Below, piece after piece: positions 1 through 12,687 of a stretch of 64,000 bases of DNA (position 1 is its first letter; every line of letters begins with the position of its first letter). The position numbers and the translations under genes were made by a program. A model generated the notes under the pieces. The model was not told where the DNA came from and searched no databases. It was given only the letters and a program-made list of their open reading frames with translations. Source of the stretch: Anomaloglossus baeobatrachus (Eukaryota > Chordata > Amphibia > Anura > Aromobatidae); NCBI RefSeq assembly GCF_048569485.1, contig NC_134355.1, positions 660,910,215-660,974,214 of the forward strand. Direction: 5' to 3'.

Positions 1-934
1 CGTGAGCTTCGCAATATTTTTGTATGCTAGCCAGGTATAGCAGGCAGGTGCTGGAAGAGTTGGATACAGCGCCAGAAGATGGCGCTTCTATGAAAGTGCC
101 ATTTTCTGAGGCGGCTGCAGACTGCAATTCGCAGCAGTGGGACCCAGAAAGCTCTGGCCAACCTGTGCTGCGGATTCCAATCCCCAGCTGCCTAGTTGTA
201 CCTGGCTGGACACAAAAATGGGGTGATGCCTATGTCATTTGTTTTCTAATTATTTCATGAAATTCATGAAATAATAAAAAAAGGGCTTCCCTTTATTTTT
301 GGTTCCCAGCCGGGTACAAATAAGCAACTGGGGGTTGGGGGCAGCCGTACCTGCCTGCTGTACCTGGCTAGCATACAAAAATATGGCGAAGACCACATAA
401 TTTTTTCAGGGGGCAAAAAACTTCTGCATACAGTCCTGTATGGAGTATGCTGAGCCTTGTAGTTCTGCAGCTGCTGTCTGTCTGTATAGAGAAGAGCAGA
501 CAGCAGCTGCAGAACTGCAAGGCTCAGCATACTCCATCCAGGACTGTATGCAGACTTTTTTGCCCACCAAAAAAATGACGTGGGCTTCGCCATATTTTTG
601 TATGCTAGCCAAGTACAGCAGGCAGCCACGGGCTGCCTCCAACCTCCAGTTGACTATTTGTACCCGGCTGGGAACCAAAAATATAGGGAAGCCCATTTTT
701 TTTAATTATATCACTTATTTCATGAAATAATTAAAAAACAAATGACGTGGGCTTTGCCCCATTTTTGTGTCCAGCCGGGTACAACTAGGCAGCTGGGGAT
801 TGGAATCCGCAGCACAGGTTAGCCCGAGGTTTCTGGGCGCCTCTGCTGAGAATTGCAGTCCGCAGCCGCCCCAGAAAATGGCTCTTTCATAGAAGCGCCA
901 TCATCTGGCGCTGTATCCAACTCTTCCAACAGCC
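1..934. repeat. Large foldback (palindromic) element
   Basis: The two halves are imperfect reverse complements around a centre near base 490. Bases 51-265 pair with about 720-930, 265-430 pair with about 560-715, and a tight inner hairpin lies at about 440-555. Bases 24-50 resemble an inner segment again, so the left edge may continue outside the window. Short reading frames here are by-products of the palindrome. No transposase was seen, so it is probably a non-autonomous DNA element; the superfamily is not determined. Confidence 0.8.
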
Positions 935-1732
935 CTGAAGCTGAGTGGCTTGTTGGGTAATAATGAGTTAATACTAGCTTTGTTTTACTAGCTAGTATTA
1001 AGGCAGAGATTCTTAATGTCAGGCACGTTTGACCCGGCCATTAAGAATCTCCAATAAAGGGTTAAAAAAAAAACACCACACAGAGAAAAAATACTCTAAT
1101 AGAAATAAATACACAGACACATTAGAGACTCCATCTTTATTACCCCCTGTCAGCCCTCCACGATCCATGGTCTTCTGTCTTTCTCGTTCAACAAATGCAG
1201 CTCTGCTCCATCACTGCTGCATGCAGCGTGCAGCCTTCACTCCGTGAGTGATCAGTGCTGCTGGCTGTCAGCGGTAACAGCGGTAACGCTGACAGACGCA
1301 TTACCATAGCAACGGTGCTCCCGGAGCCGCGTTTAGCGGTGACGTCACCGCTATCTGCGTTGCTATGGCAACGATGATCTCCTTTAATGACCGGCTGTGT
1401 CAGCCGGTCCCTAACGGAACGGGGAGTCGACCGTGTGCTAGAGCATGTCGCCGGTACACGGCGATACACAAATGTGCACCGTGTACCGGAGAGTGCAATG
1501 ACAGGTCCTACATGACGCGTCATAGTCATGTGACCAGTCTGTAGCCAATGAGATAATAGCCACGTGACTGGTCACATGGCTATTTTGACGTCACGATAGG
1601 TCCTGCATCACTGCTGGCAGTGCTAGTCACCGGGACGATTCAGCGATCATCGGATGGAATAGCGGCAGGAGACAGAGTGCAGGAGGGATCGCTGGGACCG
1701 GTAAGTGTTATGGCAATGTTTATTAACTGTAC
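935..1732. repeat. Unassigned dispersed-repeat-like DNA
   Basis: A short palindrome around 967-1000 (TTAATACTAGC and its complement) is followed by GC-rich sequence with several small inverted repeats, for example GTTGCTATGGCAAC near 1360. No gene is visible. It may be the body of the small hAT-type element whose 3' end lies at 1733-1893. Confidence 0.4.
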
Positions 1733-1893
1733 GTGTACATTTATAATGAGTTTTTATGTGTTTGTGATTGCCTCCCATTATATCCTATTGGTTCGAGTTC
1801 GGTTCGACGAACGTTCGCCGAACTGAACTCGATCGAGACCTCCGTTCGACGAACCGAACTCGAGCCGAACCATGGCCGGTTCGCTCATCTCTA
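1733..1893 (+). mobile_element. hAT element 3' end (non-autonomous or truncated copy)
   Basis: This stretch matches 7465-7609 in the same orientation: the same lead-in (TGTTTGTGATTGCCTCCCAT), the same nested TTCG/CGAA palindromes, and the same end CTCATCTCTA. It is therefore the 3' end of a second, short copy placed directly upstream of the transposase-bearing hAT element. The 5' limit of this short copy is not clear. Confidence 0.65.
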
Positions 1894-2401
1894 TTCATTA
1901 ATGTCCCACTGGTGCCAAGCTATTTATAGCACCTCTGCATTGCACCCTCAAACTCATTTTTAATAAGCCATTATAATAGCAAACACTGAGGAAACTTAGT
2001 GGCATCCTAAAAGTGGCTGTTGGACTTCCATTAGTATCCCACTAGTGCAAACCTATTTGCAGCACCTCTGCATTGCACACTCAAGCTCATTGTTACAAAG
2101 CCATTATATAACCAAACACTGAGGAAATTTAGTGGCATCCTAAAAGTGGCAGTTGGACTTCCATTAGTGTCCCACTGGTGCCAAGCTATTTACAGCACCT
2201 CTGCATTGCACCCTCAAGCTCATTTTTACTAAGCTATTAGAATAGCAAACTGTGCTGCCAGTTTAAGGGCCATAGTTGCATTGTCGGGGATAGTTATTGT
2301 TGTTTATTCTGCTGTCAATAAAGCTAGACCACCGCTGCAATCTACACCACCTCTCAATTTTTACTACCACATTTTAAGTGCACTATCTTGTCGCAATCAA
2401 A

Positions 2402-5400
2402 ATGAGTGGCAAAATGACAGATGCTGGTGGAAAGGGGAACAGGCGTGTTGGGAAAGGAATAAAAGTTTGTGTCCGTGGGGAAGGTGGCAAAGCTTCATTA
2501 ACATCTGCTGAAGATAGGCCATCTACCAGCAAAAGTAAGATGTCTACTACTTTCCGTGGACAATCCGATGTGCTCCCTTTTTTACGGACATGAAGAACTG
2601 GAACAAAGGTAGATGATGCCCAAAAAAAGAAAATGCTTGAATGGATCTCAAGTGGTCCAACAAGTGCCCTCTCCTCCACCACAACTACCGCATCCAAAAA
2701 ACACCAGTCCTCTGAGTTGTCATCCCAATCACACTTGCTTTCTCCCAACTCTCAAGTCTCCTTCCGCCCTGCACAGTATGGTGGAACAGAGATGGCTGAG
2801 TCTGCAGAGCTGTTCAGTCACACTATAGCCTTGGAATCAGAGGTCTGCTCCCAAGCTACAGTGAGTACAGACCAGGAAATGGTCTGCAGTGATGCCCAGA
2901 ACCTTTGTGACTCAGATTCAGGCCCTGATGACCAAGTTTCTGAGCATAATGTAGACCCTTATTCACAAACTGTAACACCTGTTGTTATAGACAATGAGGA
3001 ACATACTGATAACGATGAGATGCAGATACCAGATTGGGATGACAACTTAAATATTCAGTCAGGGCAGGAAGAGGCTCGGTCAGAGGGTGAGGGGACTGCA
3101 AACACAACAATTGATGAAGAAGTTCTAGATCCCACCTACTGTCAACCCACAGTCAGGCACTCGAGGAGTTCAACAGAGGCGGTGGAGGAGGATGCAACTG
3201 ACGACTAAGTTACCTTGCGCCTTCCTGGACAGAGGAGGAGTACTGGTAGCACGTCTACAACTGCATCCTCAGCTACCACTCTGCCTCTGAGCACTAGTCG
3301 GGGTGGCTCAGCAGGTCGCATGCCCCCTAAGCCTTGACTAGCCTGGTCCTTTTTTGACATAGCAAAAGATCGCCCAAATCATGTGATATGTAAAATTTAT
3401 CGTGATTCTGTTAGTAGAGGGCAAAACCTCAGCAGTTTGACAACTTCTTCCATGAATCGTCACATGAATAAATATCATATGTCCCAGTGGGAAGCTCACC
3501 GTGCTGCAATGCGGCCTAGCGGAGCGAACCATCCACTGCCTGCCCCTTCCAGTGCATCCGCGAACTCTTCATCTTCTAGGACTGTGGGGACAGCTGTCAC
3601 ACCTGGTTTTCCACGCACAACTTCCACCACTGTAACCGCAACAGGCAGTTTGCTTGTTAGGTCATCAGTTGGTTTGGAAGGGGTAACAAGTGCGTGTGTA
3701 CAGCTCTGTCAGACATCGATAGCACCAATGTTGGATGAAGGCAACATCATGTCTACGCCTACACTTTCCTCACAAACCTGCATTTTTCCAGGGACACCCT
3801 ACTCAACATCGTCTACACACAGCAGCCAGATCTCTGTCCCTCAGATGTGCACAAATGAAAGGCCATTTCCTGCGACCCAAGACAAAGCTAAGAGGTTGAC
3901 TTTATCCCTCTGTAAGCTCTTGGCTACCAAAATGCTGCCTTTCCGCCTGGTGGACACACAGGATTTTAGAGACCTTATGTCTGTCGCTGTACCCCACTAC
4001 CAGAAGCCCAATCGCCACTACTTCTCTAAGGTGTACCTGCACTACACCAGCATATCGCACACAACATCACCGCTATCTTGAGAAACTCTGTGTGTGAACG
4101 GGTGCATTTCACCACAGATACTTGGACCAGTAAGCATGGACAGTGACGTTACATGTCGCTGACTAAGCACTGGGTCACTATGGTGATAGATAGTGAAGGG
4201 TCTGCTGCACAAGTCTTGCCGTCCCCAAGACTTGTGTGTCAATCCTCTGTCTGTCCAAGTTCCTCCAGTGCTTCTGCCTCCTCAACCTCGTTTGGGTCCT
4301 CCACCTCCGCCCCAAGCTTGCCTGATCAGGCCACCAGCGTTGAAACTGCGCAGAAGGAATCACGCACCCCTCATTATTATGCTGGCAGCAGAGCGCAATG
4401 GCATCAGGCGGTCTTTATCTTGAAATGTCTTGGAAATAAGAGTCACACAGTGGCTGAGTTGTGGGCAGCTCTGGAGACTGAGTTTAATAAATGGTTGTCT
4501 CCACTCAACCTGCAGCCTGGTAAGGCCGTGTGCGACAATGCTGCAAACCTGGGTGCGGCCCTTGGCCTGGGCAAGGTGACACACGTACCTTGTATGGCTC
4601 ACGTGTTGAACCTTGTTGTCCAGCAATTTTTAACACACTATCCCGGCCCTGATGGCATTCTCAACAGGGCACGAAAACTGTCTGCTCACTTCCGACGTTC
4701 AAGCGCCGCAGCTGAGCGATTTGCATCGCTCCAGAAGTCTTTCGGCCTGCCGGTTCATCGCCTGAAATGCGATGTGCCGACACGCTGGAATTCGAGTCTC
4801 CACATGTTACAGCGACTGTGACAGCACTGCCAAGCCCTGGTGCAATACGTCATGATGTATAGCCTGGGCCAACGAGATGCAGAGGTGGGGCAGATCACCC
4901 TGATGGAGTGGTCTCAGATCAAGGACCTATGCACCTTTCTGCACAGTTTCGACATGGCGACGAATATGTTTAGCGCTGACAATGCCATTATCAGCATGAC
5001 AATTCCAGTCATTTACATGCTGGAGCACACAGTAAACACTATTCGAAGTCAGGCGGTGGGACAACAGGAAGGGGAGGAACTACAGGAGAATTCATATGCG
5101 GAAGAGACAACAACATCACCAAGGTCCAGATGTTTATCATCACCAAGGCGGCAGGCATGGGACCATGGGGGACAGGGATCAACAAGGGCGCATGGTAGCA
5201 GGCGAAATGTTGAGGAAGGTGCAGGGGAACATGAAGAAATGGAGGACGAACTGTCCATGGACATGGAAGACTTAGCGGATGAGGGAGACCTTGGTCAAAT
5301 TTCAGTTGAAAGAGGTTGGGGGGAGATGTCAGAGGAAGAAAGAACGGTTAGCACCTCTATGCCACAAACACAGCGTGGACTTGGTCCGCATGGCTGCGCC

Positions 5401-6123
5401 AGACACATCAGCGCCTTCTTGCTGCACTACCTCCAACATGACCCTCGTATTGTCAAAATTAGAAGTGATGATGACTACTGGCTTGCCACACTATTAGATC
5501 CCCGGTACAAGTCCAAATTTTGTGACCTAATTCCAGCCATAGAAAGGGACGCACGTATGCAGGAGTATCAGCAAAAGCTGTTACTCGATCCTAACTCGGC
5601 TTTTCCACAAAACACCCGTGCAGGTGCAGGGAGTGAATCTCCCAGTTGTAACTTGACAAACATGGGACGGTCTCGTCATCTTCAACAGTCTACCCGTACC
5701 AGTAGGACTGTATCTGGTGCTGGTAACAGCAATTTTATTGAATCTTTTCATCGTTTTTTTAGACCCTCCTTTGCAAGGCCACCAGAGACAACAAGTCTGA
5801 CACATAGTCAATGGCTGGAGAGGATGATACAGGAGTATCTCCAAATGAACATCGATGCCATGACTTTGCAACTGGAGCCTTGCTCATTTTGGGCTTCAAA
5901 TCTTGAAAAATGGCCAGAGCTCTCCACTTACGCCTTGGAGATCTTGTCGTGTCCAGCTGCCAGCGTTGTCTCTGAACGTGTCTTCAGTGCTGCTGGGTGT
6001 GTGCTGACAGATAAGCGCACTCGTCTGTCCAGTGACAATGTGGACAGACTAACATTCATCAAAATGAACAAGTCATGGATCCACAAGGAATTTACTACCC
6101 CTGTGTCATCCTGGGGAGAGTAA
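2402..6123 (+). pseudogene. hAT transposase, BED-finger type (broken)
   Basis: The likely start is ATG at 2402. A BED-type zinc finger lies at about 3340-3490: an aromatic lead (AWSFFD), one Cys of the CxxC pair (CKIY, the second Cys replaced by Tyr) and H-x4-H (RHMNKYH). The 4153-4821 part has the DNAANLG and CMAH motifs of the catalytic RNase-H-like domain. The C-terminal hATC dimerisation region is at about 5905-6090 (SVVSERVFSAAG, then RLSSDNVDRLTFIKMN). Reading is interrupted by stops at 2591, 3206, about 3337 and 4819, and by a frame change between 4081 and 4153. The protein would bind the element's ends and cut and paste it; this copy cannot make it. Confidence 0.85.
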
Positions 6124-7290
6124 ATGCTTGTGGATTTGGAATGTGCGTGATGCAAATCAAAACATCCTGTTTGCAACTAGGGCACAAGTGCTGCCACTGA
6201 TGGGGTGTCTGTGTGGCCCAATTTTTGGAAAAAAGGGAGACTCCGCTTGGAGTAACCCTTTCATGCAGTGTTTCTAAAGGTGATCCAAGATGAACAGATC
6301 CGGGATCAGCAAAGACTTAGGCGGGCTTTGCACGCTGCGACATCGCAGGCCGATGCTGCGATGCCGAGCGTAATAGTCCCCGCCCCCGTCGCAGATGCGA
6401 TATCCTTGTGATTACTGCCGTAGCGAACATTATCGCTACGGCAGCTTCACATGGACTCACCCGTCCTGCGACTGTCACTCTGGCCGGCGACCCGCCTCCT
6501 TGTTAAGGGGGCGGGTCGTATGGCGTCACTGCGACGTCACACGGCAGGTGGCCAATAGGAGCGGAGGGGCGGAGATGAGCGGAATGTAAATATCCCGCCC
6601 ACCTCCTTCCTTCCGCATATCCTACGGAAGCCGCAGTGACGCCGGTAGGAGATGTTCCTCGTTCCTGCGGCTTCACACACAGCGATGTGTGCTGCCGCAG
6701 GAGCGAGGAACAACATCAGACTGTTGCGTCAGCGTAATCATGGATTACGCCGACGCTGCACCGATGATACGATTACGACGCTTTTGCGCTCGTTAATCGT
6801 ATCATCGAGCCTTTACACACTACGATGTCGCATGTGATGCCAGAAGTATGTCATTTTCAATTTGACCCCACAAAAGCCTGCCTTAGCTACCTACCCCGGT
6901 GCCATCCCGGGGACGGTTAAGGATGGCGTATTTTTGAATGTGCTTGATGCAAATCTAGCTGTGAAGTGTACAACTAGGGCACAAGTGCTGCCACTGAAGG
7001 GGTGGGTGTGTGTGAGGCCCAATTTTTGGAAAAAAGGGAGACTCCGCTTGGAGTAACCCTTGCTTGCTGTGTTTTTAAAAAGGAGCCAAGATGAACAAGT
7101 CATGGTTCAGCAAAGACTTTATCTACCTACCCCGGTGTCATCCTGGGGAGAGTAAATGCTTGTGTATTTTGAATGTGCTTGATGGAAATCTACCTGTGAA
7201 GTGTACAACTGGGGCACAAGTGCTGCCACTGAAGGGGTGTCTGTGTGGCCCAATTTTTGGAAAAAAGGGAGACTACACTTGGAGTCACCT
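6105..7290 (+). repeat. Three direct repeats in the hAT 3' region
   Basis: Units of about 200 bases start near 6105, 6890 and 7131. Each runs from a CCTGGGGAGAGTAAATG-like start through CACAAGTGCTGCCACTGA to GGCCCAATTTTTGGAAAAAAG and AAAGGGAGACT. The first unit includes the end of the transposase reading frame, so the later two look like tandem copies of the transposase tail and UTR. The first and second units are separated by the MITE at 6320-6882. Confidence 0.75.
6320..6882. mobile_element. TAA/TTA-flanked MITE (PIF/Harbinger-like), in hAT
   Basis: It starts GGCGGGCTTTGCACGCTGCG and ends in a degraded complement (AAAGCCTGCC). It is flanked by TTA at 6317-6319 and 6883-6885. Removing it restores the hAT repeat unit, as shown by the uninterrupted sibling repeat near 7110. 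There is no coding capacity. The 3-bp TWA duplication and terminal repeats suggest PIF/Harbinger; this assignment is inferred. Confidence 0.8.
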
Positions 7291-7784
7291 TGTGGTGTTT
7301 TACATGATTTTAGAAGGGCGTGCCATGCCTATATCTGTGTCTCCTCCTCTTTTTCCTTGTCCAGCTCTTTTGTTTTCGCATGAGTATATGTCCTTGTCAC
7401 TTTCCCATGTGTTTGTGTTGTGTTGTGAGTTGTTTGTCACCTTTTAGACACCTTTGAGGGTGTTTTCTAGGTGTTTTTATGTGTTTGTGATTGCCTCCCA
7501 TTGTTTCCTATGCGGTTCGAGTGGTTCGCCAAACCGGTTCGCCGAACTGAACTCGAACGAGACCTCCATTCGGCGAACCGAACTCAAGCGACCGGTTTGC
7601 TCATCTCTAATGTTAAGTAATTGGAGACTACAGTCTCCCCGCAAGACTTTCTACATCAAAAGATTCCCAAAGTACGCAAACTGAAGGAGCCTACACAGCA
7701 GATTGAGACTTTTGGACTTATTTTAGACTCTTCCATACTATTCTTAACAGAAGACTTTTCAGAAGTCTCATTATCATCATACTA

Positions 7785-8800
7785 ACAGGTAACACCTCTA
7801 TACACAACATCAACCATTCACAATAGATGATGTCACAGCTCACCTCCTCCTGTACAATTACTGAAAACATCTCTATATACAGTAGATAACACAGGATCCA
7901 ACATTCACAATAGGTGATGTCACAGCTGACCTCCTCCTGTACAATGACTGATAACATCTCTATATACAATACAATAGGTGATGTCACAGCTCACCTCCTC
8001 CTCCTGTACAATGACTGATAACACCTCTATATAGGGTAGATAACACAGGATCCACCATTAACAATAGGTTGTCACAGCTCACTGTCTCCTCCTGTACAAT
8101 AGCTGATAAAATCTTTATATGTAGTATATAACACTGGATGCACCACTCACAATAGGCTGTCACAGCTCACCTCCTCCTCCTCCTATATAATGAGTGACTG
8201 ATAACACCTCTATACACAGCAGATAGCACAGGATCTACTAATCACAATAGATGATGTCACAGCTCACCTGCTCCTCTACATCACCTCTATATACAGTAAA
8301 TAACACAGGATACATTATTTACAATAGGTGATGTCACAGCTCATCTCCTCCTCCTGTACAATGACGGGAATCACCTCTATATACAGTAGATAACACAAGA
8401 TCCATTAGTCACAATAGATGATGTCACAGCTCACCTCATCCTCCTGTACAATTCCTGATAACTTCTCCATGTACAGTATATAACACAGAATCCACCATTC
8501 ACAATAGGTGATATCACAGCTCACCCCCTCCTCCTTTACAATGGCTGATAACACATCTTTTCACAGCAGATAGCACATGATTCACCACTCACTATAGGTG
8601 ATGTCACAGCTCACCTTCTCCATTACAATGGCTGATAACACCTCTTTACACAGCAGATAGCACATGATTCACCACTCACTATGGGTGATGTCACAGCTCA
8701 CCTTCTCCATTACAATGGCTGATAACACCTCTTTGCACAGCAGATAGCACAGGATTCACCATTCACTATAGGTGATGTCACAGCTCACCTCCACCCTCTC
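7785..8800. repeat. Tandem array, about 85-90 bp units
   Basis: About twelve irregular copies of a unit containing GATGTCACAGCTCACC, CTCCTCCTGTACAATG and TGATAACACCTCTATATACA. Spacing between successive copies is mostly 85-90 bases, with one short unit of about 64 near 7920-7982. The last units (from about 8540) are more alike than the first, which suggests recent local expansion. No gene is seen in it. Confidence 0.85.
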
Positions 8801-9077
8801 CTTTCACAGTGACCTTTACAGATGATAATTAAATGCTTGAATAGAATTTGTTCTTGTTTGCTTATTTTTTTTCTCCTTTTTATGCCTGTGGAGCCCAATC
8901 CTGTGTAGAATCCTACTGGGAGAATTCACACCAGGTAATAAAACTGAGACATCACGAAAATTTGAGTCACATTATACACAGATGCTGCTCTCCCCCAAAT
9001 TAATTTTACTAAAATTGAGAGGATGATGAGACGTAGTATAAATTATGATATGAGTAACGGAAGATGAAGAATAGCTA
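8801..9077. other. No recognisable feature
   Basis: AT-rich sequence without a supported gene or a repeat boundary that I can identify. Confidence 0.4.
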
Positions 9078-10854
9078 TGTGACGCCCTGGACTATCCAGG
9101 TAGTCACAGTTAGGCTGTTAGGGCCAGGTGGACGGGCAGACCCAGGAGGTGGATCCACTGGACCGAACTCCTTGATGATGGTAAGGAGTCCGGCAGCTGG
9201 AGCACTACAGGTAGCAGGGCAGTCCGTGCACAAGAGTATAATGGAGAAGTCCCTGGGACCACGGAGTCACTGATGGTAGTCCGGGTGACGGAGCTCAGGT
9301 TCGGAAGCCGAGATGATGTCAGGCGGAGTCCGGAACCGTTGGAGCGAGATGACGGGTCACCGCAGGGATCAGAGATGGTACGGACTGTCAGGATGGCAGA
9401 TAGACAGCGTTCGGGGTTCGGGGTTCGGCAGGACCGGATGGCGAGGCAGGATCGGCTCTAGAAGATAGAGAGGTGAGTATCTCACAGGAACACAAGGAGA
9501 CCTGACTCCTAGCTTAGGAAACACGAAGAACAGGCCCCGCCCACTTGGACACTAAACCCCTTTATACCCTGTACCTGTGTGCCTCATTTCCTGTCAGTGG
9601 ACGCTGGCCCTTTAAGAAAGGGTCAATGACCGCGCGCGCGCCCTAATGCGCATGCACGCGGCCCGGGTGCCAGAAGCCAGAGCAGGAAGCGGTGGTGAGG
9701 AGGCAGCAGAGCCGGGCTGGGGCTGAGAAGCCGACGGGCGCCGGGAGCGGGGACCAGGACGCCTGGGGAGTGCAGGCAATGGACGCTGGAGAGCGGGGAG
9801 CGTGGCAGGTGAGCCGGGGAGCAGGGCAGGGGACCCGGGGAGCGTGACATAGGCCCTTGCACAACATCCATCCCCAAATAAGGTGACACCAGCCAACCTA
9901 CTAAACCCTAGTCACCTCCCTCTGGGTTTGATGTCCATACCAGGTGGGTGGAGCCAGGCGGTTGGCCACACCCACCTAGGAGTTCACAGGCCTAGAGGCA
10001 GGAAAAACCTGGAGAGATCAGTTTAGCAGGAGGAGGAGAGTGGTCGAGTCTAGTTTTGACAGTATAGAGAAGTAAATCTGTCAGTGTTCTGGGTAGGTGC
10101 CCGGGCACTTTGGATAGGAGGCAGCCCGGTGGAACCGTAGGTAGCTAGGACAGGGTAGTGGCCCGCCGGTACCGAACCGGGGAACCAGCTGGAAACCAGA
10201 GCACAAGTGGGGGTACTCAGACCCTGAAACGCGGTCCCGAATCTACTGGACCCCGTTAATTAACTGATTGAGGTCTGGACTTTAGGTCCTTTCCCACCCA
10301 AAGTCCTGAAAGAAGGCAACAGCCCACCGATTCCGGATAACGGCCACCGCTAATTGCCAAGAGATCCAATGGGCCAGCGCCTGCGGGCAAATGGGCTCTC
10401 CCGACGTACACGCCGGGGAGCGTGACTCCCGTCACTGAAGTGCGACTGTCCAACTTTACAAAAAGGTGCAGGAGAAGACGGACACCATCAACCCGTTTGG
10501 GGACCGAAGCGACCGGCTGTGGGCACCGACCACCCTCCGTTTGGTTTATCAGAGACTCCTGTGTGTTTGTCCGAGTGAGTACCACAGTGCCTGCGGGCCG
10601 CGCACCAACACTGCACCACATCAACCGGGTCCCGGGGCCACCATCCCCTGCCCATGGAGGGGTTAACATCACAAGCTGCCCCCAACATCTCCCCCGGGGT
10701 GCCCAGTAACCAGCCTACATTCACCACAACCCGTAGGTGGCGTCATGAACTATAATCTAAAACCCCCCTACGAAGTGCCAGCCCCCTTATAGAGCCACCG
10801 ACACACGAGCCCGGATCTGAGCAGCTCGGCTGCAGCCCAGCGCGGGGCGGTACA
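9078..10854 (+). mobile_element. Solo LTR (TGTGACGCC family), with nested LTR
   Basis: It begins TGTGACGCCCTGG and ends GGGGCGGTACA, like the other family members. Its interior around 9940-10030 matches the LTRs at 53.4 and 56.6 kb (TTCACAGGCCTAGAGGCAGG and similar), and it carries the shared GTGGCGTCATGAA core. Flanks are GCTA and GATA, a 4-bp duplication with one mismatch. An unrelated LTR is inserted at 9116-9849. Confidence 0.75.
9116..9849 (+). mobile_element. Solo LTR of a second family, nested
   Basis: It runs TGTTAGGGCC to GAGCGTGACA (734 bp) and is flanked by an exact 5-bp duplication TAGGC at 9111-9115 and 9850-9854. It is GC-rich on its right side and has no coding capacity that I trust. 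The 5-bp duplication separates it from the surrounding family, which makes 4-bp duplications. It is a fossil solo LTR; the family name is unknown to me. Confidence 0.8.
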
Positions 10855-11041
10855 GATATATTTTTAAATTGTTGTATTTTGTGTCCAGAGCCGGCAGGTG
10901 TTCAATCCTGCTTATGGTCTAACCTGGAGAATTTAGCAGACATGCTGCCCTGCAAACTTAAAGGGAACTTGTCACCAGTTTTGAGGCCTACAAGCTGCGG
11001 CCACCACCAGTGAGCTCTTATATACAGCATTCTAAATGTTA

Positions 11042-12687
11042 TGGGCATGGTTATGAACTGTTATGAGTATTAAGAATTATATGAAGGTATCCAAAAAGCA
11101 GGACTTAAAATGGTGCTTTCTCTGTGTACCGCACCTAAATCTGCATAAAGACATCATAAGACTCACAAAACATTCTGGGACTTTCCTGTGATAAGTGAAT
11201 CATGCTTAATATAAAATGATGAAACACATATCCAGCATATATATCGCAGAATAAGCACTTATACAGTTTACCCAATAGGAGACGGATTACGTATTCTTGG
11301 CTCCTAGCCAACTGATTTCTTTAAATGTATGTGAACTTCCATAATTAAACCAGTCATCTGTTCAACCTAGATCTATGTACATGTGCCGCCCCCGTACCAG
11401 CAGCCGAGCTGCTCGGGTCCGGATCCGCAGTGGCTCGAGGGGTCTCCGGACCCGGGGGTCATGCGAACACTCAAATAAAAAGGTGCATAATGTGTGCGGG
11501 AGATTTGCTGCAGATTCTTCGTGACGCCACCCACGGTGTGTGGTAAGATGGAGTACCACCACTGCTATTGCGGAGCACCCGGGGCGGTGGAGTGGCAGCT
11601 AGCTGTTGGACCCCTCCAGGGGTGGATGCCCCGGGGCTCAGTGTCCAAGACACGGGGAATGATGTAGGCCGGAAGTGGCGTGCCGGGCCGGACTGGGGGA
11701 TGTTGGTTTACTCACTGTTGAATAATTGCACACATGTCTGTTGGTAAACCAAGGTGTCAGTGGCCGGCTGCCGCGTCCGGGTGTACTTGGGTCCCACACC
11801 CGGCTGGTGAACCGATGTCCCTTCCTCTGGCACTCTGTAACTTTCTCAATTCTGGACAACCTCGTATGGAATGGGGAAGTCCGCTCCCGGTGCTGTTGTA
11901 GTTGGGAGTCGTGCCTGCAAAAACTGACCCTTGGGATCTCAGTGGGTGTTTGCGGATACCCTATCCCCCGCGGTGGGCTGTCGTTTAGCTCTATCTGGGC
12001 TAACACTTTGGAACAACGTCTGGAATCTTGCTCCTGGCCTGGTTAATTAGAGAAGGGGCTTGCAACTGTCTTCTAACTAGGGTCCAGGTACCCCGCCTGT
12101 GCACGGTTTCCAGACCGGATCTCCGCTGTCGGTACGGGCGGGCTCCAACCCTGTCCCGGTCCACCTTGGATTTCCCGCGACCGGACTTCCATCGCCTTTG
12201 GACATGGTCCACTGCTTGCCACCTAGCCAGTAGACCAGGGCCACTACCCTGGCTACCCTTCTCTAGGCTCAGCTTGTACTTCCCTCCTCACTTCTCCTTC
12301 ACCACTCTGCACTTGAACTCCACTCCTTACTTCAACTTAGACTTCAACTCACTGACCTCACTCGTTCCCTCCCCCGGATCCTCAAGACTCCAAGGTGGTC
12401 GCTCCCAATCTGCCTGGTCCCGCCCACTGGTGTGTCCTTCTTACCCTGAAGGGGGTGGCTAGGATTTTGTGGCAGATGGTACCTGATGTGGGATGGTGTT
12501 ATGTCGGGTGAATTGTTCCTCTGTGACCACCTGGCGGCGCCAGGGCGTCACATACACATCACTGGTCTCTGGATAAATGAGATAGCATGCTACTGACAAA
12601 TGACTCGTATGATTTGGAAGCAGACAGGTTTAAGATGTAGATGCATAACTTGGATTGCATCACTGAAAATTATGCCTCCCTTAACAT
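11042..12687. mobile_element. Insertion inside the MITE, itself hit by a solo LTR
   Basis: The sequence at 11042-11381 plus 12553-12687 interrupts the MITE. Its two ends look like weak inverted repeats (ATGTTATGGGCAT against the complement of the right end, ATGTTAAGGGAGGCAT). The body is AT-rich with no coding potential. The superfamily is not determined. Confidence 0.5.
11382..12552 (-). mobile_element. Solo LTR (TGTGACGCC family), minus orientation
   Basis: Reading on the minus strand it runs TGTGACGCCCTGGCGCC to GGGGGCGGCACA (1171 bp). It is flanked by an exact 4-bp duplication TACA at 11378-11381 and 12553-12556. It shares the GTGGCGTCACGAA core near 11520. It lies inside an insertion within a MITE, so three layers are stacked here. 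No internal retroelement genes are attached. Confidence 0.85.

Larger units (their letters stand above)
1894..7609 (+). mobile_element. hAT DNA transposon, 5' truncated, degraded
   Basis: The element contains a broken hAT transposase (about 2402-6123) and ends at CTCATCTCTA, the complement of a hAT-like terminal inverted repeat. The leader at 2040-2335 closely matches 63730-64000, where a second copy begins with a proper TAGAGTTGAGC terminus and about 750 bases of extra leader. This copy lacks that terminus, so its 5' end is missing. The 3' untranslated part contains repeated segments of about 200 bases, and a MITE has inserted at 6320-6882. Confidence 0.8.

Noticed and set aside
9612-9896. 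Overlapping GC-rich minus-strand open frames
   Set aside because: Three frames of the same strand are open at once, which reflects the composition of the nested LTR rather than coding.
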